From contig JAGVVH010000154.1 of the NCBI GenBank assembly GCA_019135895.1, positions 1-64,000 on the forward strand: a stretch of 64,000 nt of DNA. Direction: 5' to 3'. Origin of the DNA: Bacteroidota bacterium. Lineage in GTDB: Bacteria > Bacteroidota > Bacteroidia > Bacteroidales > WCHB1-69. Shown in pieces: positions 8,050 through 16,816 of the stretch (the stretch's first letter is position 1; every line of letters starts with the position of its first letter). Both the position numbers and the translations under genes were made by a program. The notes below the pieces were generated by a model. The model ran no database searches. It was given only the letters and a program-made list of their open reading frames with translations, and was not told where the DNA came from.

Positions 8050-11004
8050 TTAATGAGAGGTTCTTTTTCTCTTTGGAGCAGTCTTAAGCTGAACTCGTTC
8101 AAGGAGAAATGTAAGCAGCCAGGCGAGCACGAAGTACAAAATGGCCACCATAATCAAGGGAAAGAAAGCATCGAAAGTCCTGCTCCGAATGATATCACTT
8201 GCTTTGGTCAGGTCTTGCACGGCAATATAACCCACAATAGCAGTCATTTTCACCAATGCAATAAATTCTCCCTTGTAAACAGGTAGCACTCTTTGCACAG
8301 CTTGTGGCAGCACAATATTGAAAAAAGTCTTTACTTTACTGAACCCCATGGCAATACCTGCCTCTGTTTGTCCTTTGTTAACACTTTCGATAGAGGTTCT
8401 AAACATTTCTGACACATAAGCAGCAAAATTCATAGCAAAAGTAATGATCGCCACCGTAACACCGCTGATATTGAGGGGGGCAAAAATAACGTAGAACATC
8501 AACATCAGCAACACTACTTGCGGAATGCCCCGTAAGAGGTCTATATAGACTTTAGCAACAATTTGAAGGACTTTATTCTTGCTCATTCTCATTGTGCAAA
8601 CCAAAGCTCCGAGTAAGGTGCCCAGTAAGGCTGCCATAACGGAAATTAGAAAAGTTACTTTCAATCCATTCCAAAGTAATAGATATCGTTTTTCGAGAAT
8701 AATATTATTGTAAAAACTTTCTTTCACACGAGCAAAGAAACTCTTTCCCTCAGTATCATTTGCTGCAATTGATTGATCTTTAACAGTGAGCAAAACCTGA
8801 GGATTTACAAAATAGCCTTCGGAAAAATTGACCACTTTCCTACGTTCTTCGGTGGCAGTCATATTTGAAATCACAAGATCTGCTTTTCCTGATTCAAGTG
8901 CAGCAATCAATGCAGAAAATTTCATGTCGTAATATTGCACAGGACGTCCCAACTTGTAGGCAATTCTTTCTATCAGTTCACAATCCAATCCCACAATTTT
9001 ATTATCGGAGACAAAACACATTGGTTCACGATTTGCAGCAATTGCAACAATTAGAGGTTTTCCTTCCTTCACTTTGGGAATAGCTGTTATTTCATAATCA
9101 GAGCCGTCTTTTCGCACCCAGCGACTGATTATCTGATCCAATGTACCATCTTTTGTAAATTCTGTTAGAACTTCATTCACCTGTGCCAACAATTCAGTGT
9201 TATTTTTCGGGAAAGCAATAGCGGCATATTCATCGGTATATTCTTTCGGCAGCACAACAAGATCCTCATTTTTATTGGAAACTTTCAGAGCAGTTGTGTA
9301 AGCGGTGATAACATAGTCCAATTTATGAGCTTGCAGTGAAGCAACGGCATCCATAATATCATCGAAACACTGAACCTCAGCCTTAGGATAATGACTGCGA
9401 ATATACATTTCACCGGTCGTTCCGGTCATGGCTCCTACTTTAGAAACAGCGATGTTACTGCCATCATTGACGAACGTATTTTTCTTATTCTTTTGAGCAA
9501 GATTTTTTTTCATCACCACCATTCCTGAAGTTGTTTCAAAGTAAGGGTCGGAGAAGGCAATTTCTTTGGCACGTTCTTCGGTTACCATAATGCTGTTTCC
9601 AATAATATCTACTTTCCCGCTGATAATGGCAGCAAGTAAACCTCCGAAGTTATATGTAGATATTATGGGTTTAAGCTGTTGTTCAGCAGCAAATCTGAGC
9701 ATAAGTTCAAGATCAAACCCCACCACTTGATTTCCTTTAACAAAAGAAAAAGGGATACTTTCTCCTGTCGTCCCGATACGCAAGCTTCCATTTTTTCCGG
9801 TATTGTAAATTGAGGGCATTTCGGCAGTTTCACTATTATCAATCCATCTTTTGTAAATTTCTTCGTAAGTACCGTCTGTCTTAATTTTTTGCAGAAACTT
9901 ATTGAAAAGGTCCCGTTGTGCAGTATTCTTCAACTGAAAGCCAATTGCAAAATTATCTTTAGTGACAGCATCATCCAGAAAGGCAAACTCATTATTTTTT
10001 TGCATATAGAATTTGCTGCGTACATTATCCAGTAGGATGGCATCACATTGTCCTTGTTTAAGAGAAGTGACTAAGTCTGTAGAAAGGTCAATCCGAATAA
10101 TTTCGGCATTCGGAAAGTGCTCAGTAACATATTCATCCTGTAAAGAACCCAGTAATACTCCAATTCGTTTGCTATGAAGGTCATTGATATCGGACATAAG
10201 ATTGGATTCTTCCTTAACGGAATAGTCTTTCACCACAGCAGCAATACCTCCTTTATAGTATGGTTCTGTAAACAAAACACTCTTGGCACGTTCCTCAGTG
10301 ATAGTCATACAGGCACCAATAATATCGGATTTATTTGACAACAAAGAAGATATCAAGGCTCCGAAATCCATATTCTGAACTTCGAGTTCCATGCCCAGAC
10401 TTTGTGCGAGAAGGCTAACAAATTCAATATCAAAACCAACAATTTGTTGTTTATCGTCAAAGAAAGAAAATGGTTCTGTAACTGCACTGGTTCCGAACTT
10501 TAGGACTCCATTTTTACCTTCCCATTTCATTTCCGGCATGGGAGCAGGTTTCCCTTTTTTGGGGAACCATCGTTTCATCATGTCATCATAACGTCCATCA
10601 GCTTTTAATGCTTTAAGAAGAGAATCAGCTCTGTGTTTAAGATTGTGATCCTGAGGGCGAACAGCCATCCCGTAATTATCAACAGTAATCAAATCCGGAA
10701 GTATTTTCAATCCGGCATTTTTTGCCAAAATATTGCGTAAAATAGGTTCATCGTAAGCTGCCGCTTTTTCAAGTCCCTTTTGAACGGCAACACACGCATC
10801 TAAGGGTGAATTATAATAAACACATTTGGCATCAGGGAACTTCTGCCAAACTAATTGGTCGGCAATAGTACCTGTTACAACTGCAAACTGTGAATTACTA
10901 AGTTCATCAAGCTTTGTTATTTCTGTCTGTTTCTTGTCGGAAGAACATGAAAAAAATAAAACACAGAAGAGTGAGTAAATGATAAATGAGTAAAATTTTC
11001 TCAT
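8050..11004 (-). CDS. Multi-domain substrate-binding protein fused to amino acid ABC permease
   Basis: The 984-residue protein starts with a lipoprotein-type signal (lipobox FFSC, Cys20). It then carries periplasmic SBP_bac_3 material in an unusual order: a half domain (about 37-146, C-terminal lobe only), two full domains (about 165-390 and 405-632) and a final half (about 648-742, N-terminal lobe only). Repeated marks are EPFSFF/IPFSFV, VGFD(I/L)E, MTITEERAK and the ending YKRW. From about 775 there is a GlnP-type permease with several membrane helices and the coupling loop EAGIAMGFSKVKTFFNIVLP (881-900). Together with the ATPase it forms an importer for polar amino acids or similar ligands. 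The two end halves could pair to give a third complete binding domain. Substrates cannot be deduced. Confidence 0.85.
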   Translation of the reverse strand: MRKFYSFIIYSLFCVLFFSCSSDKKQTEITKLDELSNSQFAVVTGTIADQLVWQKFPDAKCVYYNSPLDACVAVQKGLEKAAAYDEPILRNILAKNAGLKILPDLITVDNYGMAVRPQDHNLKHRADSLLKALKADGRYDDMMKRWFPKKGKPAPMPEMKWEGKNGVLKFGTSAVTEPFSFFDDKQQIVGFDIEFVSLLAQSLGMELEVQNMDFGALISSLLSNKSDIIGACMTITEERAKSVLFTEPYYKGGIAAVVKDYSVKEESNLMSDINDLHSKRIGVLLGSLQDEYVTEHFPNAEIIRIDLSTDLVTSLKQGQCDAILLDNVRSKFYMQKNNEFAFLDDAVTKDNFAIGFQLKNTAQRDLFNKFLQKIKTDGTYEEIYKRWIDNSETAEMPSIYNTGKNGSLRIGTTGESIPFSFVKGNQVVGFDLELMLRFAAEQQLKPIISTYNFGGLLAAIISGKVDIIGNSIMVTEERAKEIAFSDPYFETTSGMVVMKKNLAQKNKKNTFVNDGSNIAVSKVGAMTGTTGEMYIRSHYPKAEVQCFDDIMDAVASLQAHKLDYVITAYTTALKVSNKNEDLVVLPKEYTDEYAAIAFPKNNTELLAQVNEVLTEFTKDGTLDQIISRWVRKDGSDYEITAIPKVKEGKPLIVAIAANREPMCFVSDNKIVGLDCELIERIAYKLGRPVQYYDMKFSALIAALESGKADLVISNMTATEERRKVVNFSEGYFVNPQVLLTVKDQSIAANDTEGKSFFARVKESFYNNIILEKRYLLLWNGLKVTFLISVMAALLGTLLGALVCTMRMSKNKVLQIVAKVYIDLLRGIPQVVLLMLMFYVIFAPLNISGVTVAIITFAMNFAAYVSEMFRTSIESVNKGQTEAGIAMGFSKVKTFFNIVLPQAVQRVLPVYKGEFIALVKMTAIVGYIAVQDLTKASDIIRSRTFDAFFPLIMVAILYFVLAWLLTFLLERVQLKTAPKRKRTSH

Positions 11005-11013
11005 AATTTAATA

Positions 11014-11316
11014 TTATTCAAATGAAAATAGAGCGGTAAATCCTGTCATATCAAAAACACTTTTAATTTCAGCATTCATTTTCCTGATAGTTACGCTCCC
11101 ATTCTTTGCCAAAGCTGTTTTTTGTATGACCAAAAAAAGTCTAAGACCTGAGCTGCTGATATACTCAAAATCACTACAATCTAAAATAACGTGATTCATA
11201 TCGCTCTGCAATACAGGGGCAATTGCTTTTTCAAATTCAGCGGCAGTTGCCGTATCCAATCTTCCTGTTAATCGCACAAGGGTTTCGTTCTCAATGTTTT
11301 CAATTTTAATTTCCAT
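11014..11316 (-). CDS. STAS-domain anti-sigma factor antagonist-like protein
   Basis: This 100-residue single-domain protein has the SpoIIAA/RsbV pattern: ETLVRLTGRLDTATAAEFE, then VILDCSDFEYISSSGLRLFL with the phosphorylatable Ser in the ISSSGL loop, then GSVTIRKMN. Members of this family are phosphorylated by HATPase kinases (RsbW/SpoIIAB) and dephosphorylated by SpoIIE-type phosphatases. A phosphatase with its own HATPase domain is encoded immediately upstream (23 bases) and a transporter with an HATPase-like tail downstream (9 bases to the permease). No sigma factor is in the operon, so its target may be the transporter; that is inference. Confidence 0.88.
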   Translation of the reverse strand: MEIKIENIENETLVRLTGRLDTATAAEFEKAIAPVLQSDMNHVILDCSDFEYISSSGLRLFLVIQKTALAKNGSVTIRKMNAEIKSVFDMTGFTALFSFE

Positions 11317-11339
11317 ATAGCAATTATTATAGTTTAAAT

Positions 11340-13682
11340 TTAATTTTCAATTTTCTTTTTCATGGTAAAGACGTTGATATCATGAATCCGGGAATAGGTA
11401 ACCTCATTCATAATTTGCCTGATAAGAAAAATTCCTAATCCACCAATGGGACGTTCTTCTGCAGAGAGATTCAAATCAGGGTTTTCAGTAAGAGTCGGAT
11501 CAAAAGGAACCCCTGTATCTGTCACTGTAAAAATAAGATCATTTCCTTTTAGAGTAACGGAAACAATGATTTTCTTGCCGGGCACTTTGGGATATGCATA
11601 TAGGATAACGTTAGTAACAGCCTCTTCGAGTGCTAAATTCAACTTCATCACCAACGGGGCATTTAATCCCAAATCATCTCCAACTTCTTCAATAAATTGT
11701 TGCAATAAGGGAATTTGTTCAACTTCATTTATGAGTGTAACACTCTTTTCATATTTATCCTGTACTCCTTTGAAAGTGATGGCCAACAGTGTGAGGTCAT
11801 CCGACTGTTGGGCATTTAGTACATGATTATCTACATCTTTTAAAATAGCTTCAATCAAGTTTTGGGCAGAAGTGAATTTCCGTTCTGAAACAAAAGAATG
11901 CAGGCGTTCTTCACCATATAGCACTTTCTGTTCATTTTCAGCCTCAGTTAATCCGTCTGTATAAAGTAAAAGAGTTGATTCGGCTTTGATGGCAATTTCC
12001 TGTTGTTTGTACTTAAATCCTTCAATAAGCCCTAACGGAAGATTAGGAATAACTTTAAAGAAGTCAGAACTATTATCGTGGATAAGAATTGGCGGATTAT
12101 GCCCTGCATTGCAAAAAGAGAGCATACCGTTTTTTAAATCCAAAATTCCCAAAAAAAGTGTGACAAACATGTTGGAGTCATTATTTTCTGAGAGTGTGTT
12201 ATTGAGACTGGATACAATTTCGGAGGGTTTGCTGAAATGAAGTGTCACTGAACGGAAAAGACTACGGGTGACAGCCATCAAAAGTGAGGCAGGTATTCCT
12301 TTTCCCGAGACATCTCCGATGATAAAATAAAGACGTTCATTGTCAATAAAATAGTCGTATAAATCGCCTCCTACTTCCTTGGCGGGAATTAGAGTAGCAT
12401 ACTGGTCAAGTTCTTTGCGTGCAGGAAAAGGTGGAAAAGTCTTTGGAATCATACCCATCTGTATTTCACGGGCAATACGAAGCTCACTTTCAATCTTTTC
12501 TTTTGCGGTTGTAGTATCTTTTAAGGTATCAATGTAATGAACCAAATTCATCTGCATGTAATCAAAAGCATCGTGAAGTTCTTTCATTTCATCCTGAGTC
12601 CTGATATCAGGTAATACAACATTAAAATTCCCTTTAGCGACATCACGAGCACTTTTTGCAAAATGACGTAATGGAACCAATTGTTTTGAGATAATTCTGG
12701 TGATGATGAAAGTCAATAATATCAATCCCACCACAATGACCACAATCAGAATAATAGAAATAGAACGCAATGGCAGATAAATCTCTTCTTTTGGAAAAAT
12801 AACTGCAAGAGTCCAATCACTCGAAGGCAAGCGAGTGAAATACATCATACGTTCCACTCCGTTCAGGGTACTACTTACAAAATCACTCTTTTTGCGTTGC
12901 ATTGCCCGCCCAATTTCACGCAACTCGGGATTATTGATCTCTTTGGCATAGCTGAAAATCGTTTGATTCATAATCAACTCTTTCTTCGGATGCGTCACAA
13001 AAGTGCCGTTTCTGGAGAGCACAGAGGCATAACCTGTATTCAGAATCTTGACCGAAGAAACAATCTCAGTAAACCAATCCAGAGCCAAATCCATCGTAAT
13101 GATGCCTACAATTCTTTTAACTCCCGCCGAATCTGAATAGATAGGAACGGAATAGGTTGTCATAAGGGCATTTCCTCCACCGGTGTCATAATAGGGTTCC
13201 GTCCAATAGGGTTTCGCTATACTGACCGGAATCTGATACCAATCCATAACAAAATATTCATAATTCTCATTTCCCAATTGCATGGAGATGACAGAATCAC
13301 CCGAACGATATGAATAGGGAGAATAATAGAGCCCTTTTTCTTTGAAGTAATTGGGCTCAAAGGCAATGGCAGAACCCATAATTTCAGGGTTACTCTCCAC
13401 AATTTTACGGGTTAGCATAAAAAGAGAATCCGGATCAGATTCGAGTTTCTTGATAATCCATTGATAATTGTTGGAGATTTTGGTGATGGGAACCAATATT
13501 TGCTCTATCTTCAGCACAGTATTGGCTGTCAACGCTTCAGCATTTTGATAGGTCATCTCTTCTATCTGATGCTTAGAAAAAAAATAGAAAACAGATAATG
13601 ATATGATAAAGAGCAAAATACATAACGAAAGTACATAAAATACGATTCTGCCGGATAAGGATTTATTTGTTTTAAATATCAT
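11340..13682 (-). CDS. Membrane sensor: dCache-HAMP-SpoIIE phosphatase-HATPase (RsbU/RsbW-like fusion)
   Basis: I place the start at the ATG at 13682 (MIFKTNKSLSGRIVF), 16 bases after the upstream gene. The longer frame would overlap that gene by over 100 bases. The 780-residue protein has TM1 (about 16-37), a periplasmic dCache-like sensor (45-300), TM2 (309-330), HAMP (331-385), a coiled linker, a PP2C/SpoIIE domain (425-640; metal residues in EVGGDLYDYF, GDVSGKG and QQSDDLTLL) and a C-terminal HATPase with an intact N-box (LALEEAVTNVILYAYP) and DTGVPFD. It can thus both dephosphorylate and potentially phosphorylate a STAS partner, encoded next, in response to an external ligand. Confidence 0.88.
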   Translation of the reverse strand: MIFKTNKSLSGRIVFYVLSLCILLFIISLSVFYFFSKHQIEEMTYQNAEALTANTVLKIEQILVPITKISNNYQWIIKKLESDPDSLFMLTRKIVESNPEIMGSAIAFEPNYFKEKGLYYSPYSYRSGDSVISMQLGNENYEYFVMDWYQIPVSIAKPYWTEPYYDTGGGNALMTTYSVPIYSDSAGVKRIVGIITMDLALDWFTEIVSSVKILNTGYASVLSRNGTFVTHPKKELIMNQTIFSYAKEINNPELREIGRAMQRKKSDFVSSTLNGVERMMYFTRLPSSDWTLAVIFPKEEIYLPLRSISIILIVVIVVGLILLTFIITRIISKQLVPLRHFAKSARDVAKGNFNVVLPDIRTQDEMKELHDAFDYMQMNLVHYIDTLKDTTTAKEKIESELRIAREIQMGMIPKTFPPFPARKELDQYATLIPAKEVGGDLYDYFIDNERLYFIIGDVSGKGIPASLLMAVTRSLFRSVTLHFSKPSEIVSSLNNTLSENNDSNMFVTLFLGILDLKNGMLSFCNAGHNPPILIHDNSSDFFKVIPNLPLGLIEGFKYKQQEIAIKAESTLLLYTDGLTEAENEQKVLYGEERLHSFVSERKFTSAQNLIEAILKDVDNHVLNAQQSDDLTLLAITFKGVQDKYEKSVTLINEVEQIPLLQQFIEEVGDDLGLNAPLVMKLNLALEEAVTNVILYAYPKVPGKKIIVSVTLKGNDLIFTVTDTGVPFDPTLTENPDLNLSAEERPIGGLGIFLIRQIMNEVTYSRIHDINVFTMKKKIEN

Positions 13683-13698
13683 AAAATCATGTATAAAA

Positions 13699-14667
13699 TT
13701 ATAAAACAGGTTTATAAAAATCTTTATAAGGGATCTTCCGAGTGACAAAGCCTCCATCCAAAAGTGCATCTTGTGCCTTGATAAAGTCAGTTTCATATAA
13801 CACACCCTTCCTGGCATTCGGAGCAGATGGAATCATTAAATCTAACACTTTTTCCAACATCCATTTTTGATGAGCATAGTTGGTAGATATATGCTCTTTT
13901 TTCATCACTTCTAGAACTATTTTAAGAGCCTCTTCAGGGTGACTTCGTGCATATTCCCAACCCTTTAAGGTAGCCTTGACAAATTTCTGCAAATCATCTT
14001 TTCTCGTTTGATAAGTTTTGCTCAGACAATAAAGCCCATCTTCCGGAATATTATATCCATAGTTCGAAAAAAAGAAAGTTGTTAATTCATCAGGATTGAA
14101 TCCGGCATTAATAATTTGGTCATATTCATTATACCACATAACCGTCATAGCATCTATCCCATCAAGCATAAACATGCTGATAGAGGATAGAATCGGGACC
14201 CATTTGACATTCATTTTTTTCTTTTCTAACAAAGATTTGGGAAGTTCATCGAAACCACTTTCCCAAATTCCGATTTTTTTACCGTTCAAATCATTCAATG
14301 ATTTAAAGTTTTTCTCCTTCTTCGCCACAAAAAGTAATGCAGAATTTTGAGACAACTGGGCTATGTTAACCATTTGAGTCCCTTTATTTACTTCTGTAAG
14401 AGCACTCACTAAAAAGAAGGAGATAATATCAACTTTCCCTTCAATGAGATATTCACTACCCTCCACAGAGGCCGACGGATGAATGATTTCAACCTCAATA
14501 CCTTCTTGCTGATAAAAACCCTTCTGCTGGGCGATGTAATATCCGGCAAACTGCGACTGGGGCAACCAATGAGGCATAAATCTTATTTTTGAATAAGTGG
14601 TTTGCGCAAGAAGAAAGTTCGAAATAATGAAAAATAGAATTAAAAAAAGTGAATATTTATATTTCAT
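13699..14667 (-). CDS. NMT1/THI5-type periplasmic substrate-binding protein
   Basis: The 322-residue exported protein (signal peptide ending FLLAQ) has the SsuA/ThiY/NMT1 pattern: FMPHWLPQSQFAGYYIAQQK, GFYQQEGIEVEII, a GKVDI loop and DLNGKKIGIW. Such proteins bind small molecules such as sulfonates, pyrimidine precursors or nitrate and usually feed a SsuC/ThiX-type permease. None is encoded here. It is instead the first gene of an operon whose second product is a sensor phosphatase, so it may act as a ligand-loaded signal for the dCache sensor. That is inference. The ligand is unknown. Confidence 0.82.
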   Translation of the reverse strand: MKYKYSLFLILFFIISNFLLAQTTYSKIRFMPHWLPQSQFAGYYIAQQKGFYQQEGIEVEIIHPSASVEGSEYLIEGKVDIISFFLVSALTEVNKGTQMVNIAQLSQNSALLFVAKKEKNFKSLNDLNGKKIGIWESGFDELPKSLLEKKKMNVKWVPILSSISMFMLDGIDAMTVMWYNEYDQIINAGFNPDELTTFFFSNYGYNIPEDGLYCLSKTYQTRKDDLQKFVKATLKGWEYARSHPEEALKIVLEVMKKEHISTNYAHQKWMLEKVLDLMIPSAPNARKGVLYETDFIKAQDALLDGGFVTRKIPYKDFYKPVL

Positions 14668-14720
14668 GGAATATCTGTTATTTGTTGTATGCTACTCACT
14701 ACGACTTTCAAACACATTTG

Positions 14721-14728
14721 CAAATTTA
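14721..14728 (-). promoter_or_regulatory. -7 element of the five-gene ABC/partner-switch operon
   Basis: TAAATTTG on the minus strand matches TAnnTTTG and lies 54 bases before the first ATG of the operon (14667). The -33 element is unclear. Confidence 0.45.
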
Positions 14729-14834
14729 AAATAAATTTTAATATGAGAAAATACAAGGTATAAATAGCTCTATTTTTAACTCTCTGAAAATCAACAATTA
14801 TTTTTGTCGAGACTTTTCGATTTTAGACTTGATA

Positions 14835-14863
14835 TACTTTTGAAAATAAAAATCTTACTTTTG
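14835..14863 (+). promoter_or_regulatory. Two candidate -7 elements before the MBL hydrolase gene
   Basis: TACTTTTG occurs at 14835-14842 and again at 14856-14863, both perfect TAnnTTTG matches. The leader to the ATG at 15007 would be about 140-165 bases. Which copy is used cannot be told. Confidence 0.45.
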
Positions 14864-15006
14864 TGAAGAATATTACCAGAAAAAATTGGACTATAAACTA
14901 TATTTAATCAATAAATTATAAGAAAAACAGCAATAAAAAAGTAATTTAATGTGCAGAATATAAGTATTGCCCTATTATGTAAAGATTTTGAATAAAATGA
15001 ATTAAG

Positions 15007-15702
15007 ATGAAAAAATGGAAAACAAAAAGTGGAATTGAAGTAATTCAAATTTTATCGGGAAGATGCAATGTGTTTTTACTTTCAAACGAAAGTAAAAATA
15101 TATTGATTGATACATCCGTAAAAAGATTACGAAATAAACTGGAGAAACGACTTGATTCACTTGGTATAAAGACTATTGATTATTTGATTTTAACTCACTC
15201 TCATTTTGACCATGCAGCGAATGCACAGTGGATTAAACAAAGATTTAATTCAAAAATAATCATACAAAGTAAAGAAGAAAAATACTTGTCAACCGGAAAG
15301 AATATTATCCCAAAGGGCACAACTTTTCTGACACGTCCACTAATAAATTTGTTGGGAAAACATTTGTTTCATCTCTTTAGATATGAGCCCTGTAAGCCTG
15401 ATATTACAGTAGATTCTCATTATGAGTTAACTGAATTTGGGAAGAAATTATATTTATTGCATTCTCCGGGGCATACCATTGGGTCAATGAGTTTGATTGT
15501 GGATGATGAAATTGCATTTGTTGGAGATGCCATGTTTGGACTCTTAAAATGGTCAGTCTTTCCGCCATATGCGGAGGATGTAGAAATGATGATAAAAAGT
15601 TGGGGGAAATTGTTAGAGACAAATTGTTCAGAATATATACCCTCACATGGAACTGCAAATAGCAGACTATTAGTTAAAAAAGATTATAATAAAAGAAGCT
15701 GA
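15007..15702 (+). CDS. MBL-fold metallo-hydrolase
   Basis: The 231-residue cytoplasmic protein has the full metallo-beta-lactamase-fold metal site: THSHFDHAAN (HxHxDH), LHSPGHTIGSMSL, the bridging Asp in AFVGDAMFG and the final His in IPSHG. The family includes glyoxalase II-like and lactonase-like hydrolases. Nothing in the sequence fixes the substrate. Its stop is 1 base from the ftsW stop on the other strand, so the two transcripts must overlap. It occupies the place where murG would be expected in a complete dcw cluster. Confidence 0.82.
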   Translation: MKKWKTKSGIEVIQILSGRCNVFLLSNESKNILIDTSVKRLRNKLEKRLDSLGIKTIDYLILTHSHFDHAANAQWIKQRFNSKIIIQSKEEKYLSTGKNIIPKGTTFLTRPLINLLGKHLFHLFRYEPCKPDITVDSHYELTEFGKKLYLLHSPGHTIGSMSLIVDDEIAFVGDAMFGLLKWSVFPPYAEDVEMMIKSWGKLLETNCSEYIPSHGTANSRLLVKKDYNKRS

Positions 15703-15703
15703 G

Positions 15704-16804
15704 TTATTGCTTTGCCCTATTTTTACTAATATTGAGCAAGGTGCCAACAATGATTCCCGAAAACAACATTGAAGCTCCCCCCCTGCTAATAAAAGGAAGT
15801 GTTTGACCTGTTGCCGGAAGCAATTCGCAATTAACCCCAATATGTACCAATGCCTGGCAAGTAAACCAAAATCCTATCCCGATTGCCAATAGCATTCCAA
15901 AAGTCCCCTCGCTATGTCGGGCAATCATCCAGGATCGGTAAAAAAATATTAAGTATGCAAAAAGAATTGCAATCCCCACAATAATTCCAACTTCCTCAAC
16001 TACAGTTGAATAAATATAGTCTGTATCTTTTTGTGCAAGAGATTTTTTGATTACACCCTGTCCAGGTCCTGCCGGCATTAAGCCGGATCTGGCAATGGCT
16101 GCTTTTGCTAGTACCATCTGTCTTCCATACTCTGCGGTAGCCTTATCCACAGGCTGTTTTTCATCTTTATTTTTTGAAGAAAAATAATAGGACAATCTGT
16201 TCTTTGCAGTATCGCCACGACCGATATTCAGGGATAGGATTCCAATTCCTCCTATCATACAAATAAAGACAAAAAGAAAAATGTACTTAAGCTTCACATT
16301 TCCGATGAACAAGACAACCATAGAGGTAAAAAACAGAATAATGGCAGTAGAAAGGTTTGCCAGCGCCATCCCTCCGCAAAATAGACCGATAACTAAAAAA
16401 AGAAATAACACCTCTTTTGAAGTAAGTTGTTCGTCTTTATTTAATCTTAGAGCTAAAAATTTCGAGATATAAAAAACAACAAAAAAACCAATGAAGTAGA
16501 AAGTTTGAAAATTCTGGCCAAAAATTTCGATCGCTCTCCCTTTTTCCCCTGTCAACAATGTTATTATCATGAGTACAAAGGCAATAATTAAGAGTAAAAA
16601 AGAAAATTGAGACAAATTTCTATAATCAATTTTGTAAAAAATATAGATTCCTATAAAACAGAGAGCTATGTGAAACAATTGAGATAGTATTTTGCCTGTT
16701 GAACTATATACTGCATATAATGAGATTAATGACAAAATAATAGTCACAACCAGGACTATGAGATCTCCTTTAAAATTAATTTTATCAATCAATTTCTTGA
16801 ACAT
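15704..16804 (-). CDS. ftsW: FtsW-type SEDS peptidoglycan polymerase
   Basis: The 366-residue polytopic protein has about ten membrane helices and the SEDS ending LPATGQTLPFISRGGASML, plus the DTDYIYSTVVEEVG segment. FtsW works with FtsI to make septal peptidoglycan, and its place after mraY-murD fits. It is on the short side, and one usually invariant stretch is altered. Family members read R-W...FQPSE after the fourth helix, while this one reads GRAIEIFGQNFQTFYFIGF. It has lost RW and PSE and gained hydrophobic residues. The polymerase may thus be atypical. It follows murD by 12 bases. Confidence 0.85.
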   Translation of the reverse strand: MFKKLIDKINFKGDLIVLVVTIILSLISLYAVYSSTGKILSQLFHIALCFIGIYIFYKIDYRNLSQFSFLLLIIAFVLMIITLLTGEKGRAIEIFGQNFQTFYFIGFFVVFYISKFLALRLNKDEQLTSKEVLFLFLVIGLFCGGMALANLSTAIILFFTSMVVLFIGNVKLKYIFLFVFICMIGGIGILSLNIGRGDTAKNRLSYYFSSKNKDEKQPVDKATAEYGRQMVLAKAAIARSGLMPAGPGQGVIKKSLAQKDTDYIYSTVVEEVGIIVGIAILFAYLIFFYRSWMIARHSEGTFGMLLAIGIGFWFTCQALVHIGVNCELLPATGQTLPFISRGGASMLFSGIIVGTLLNISKNRAKQ

Positions 16805-16816
16805 ATTGAAACCATT

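Larger units (their letters stand above)
14668..15006. other. Divergent intergenic region with promoters for the ABC/partner-switch operon and the MBL gene
   Basis: This is an AT-rich 339-base gap with no convincing coding frame. It holds a minus-strand TAAATTTG at 14721-14728 and plus-strand TACTTTTG at 14835-14842 and 14856-14863. Nothing else was recognised. Confidence 0.6.

Noticed and set aside
11446-13136. Plus-strand open frames opposite the sensor phosphatase
   Set aside because: Low-complexity antisense frames over well-conserved coding sequence; no recognisable domains.
13683-13817. Longer N-terminus for the sensor phosphatase starting at 13817
   Set aside because: It would overlap the upstream binding-protein gene by 119 bases, and the extra residues lack family similarity; the ATG at 13682 has normal spacing.
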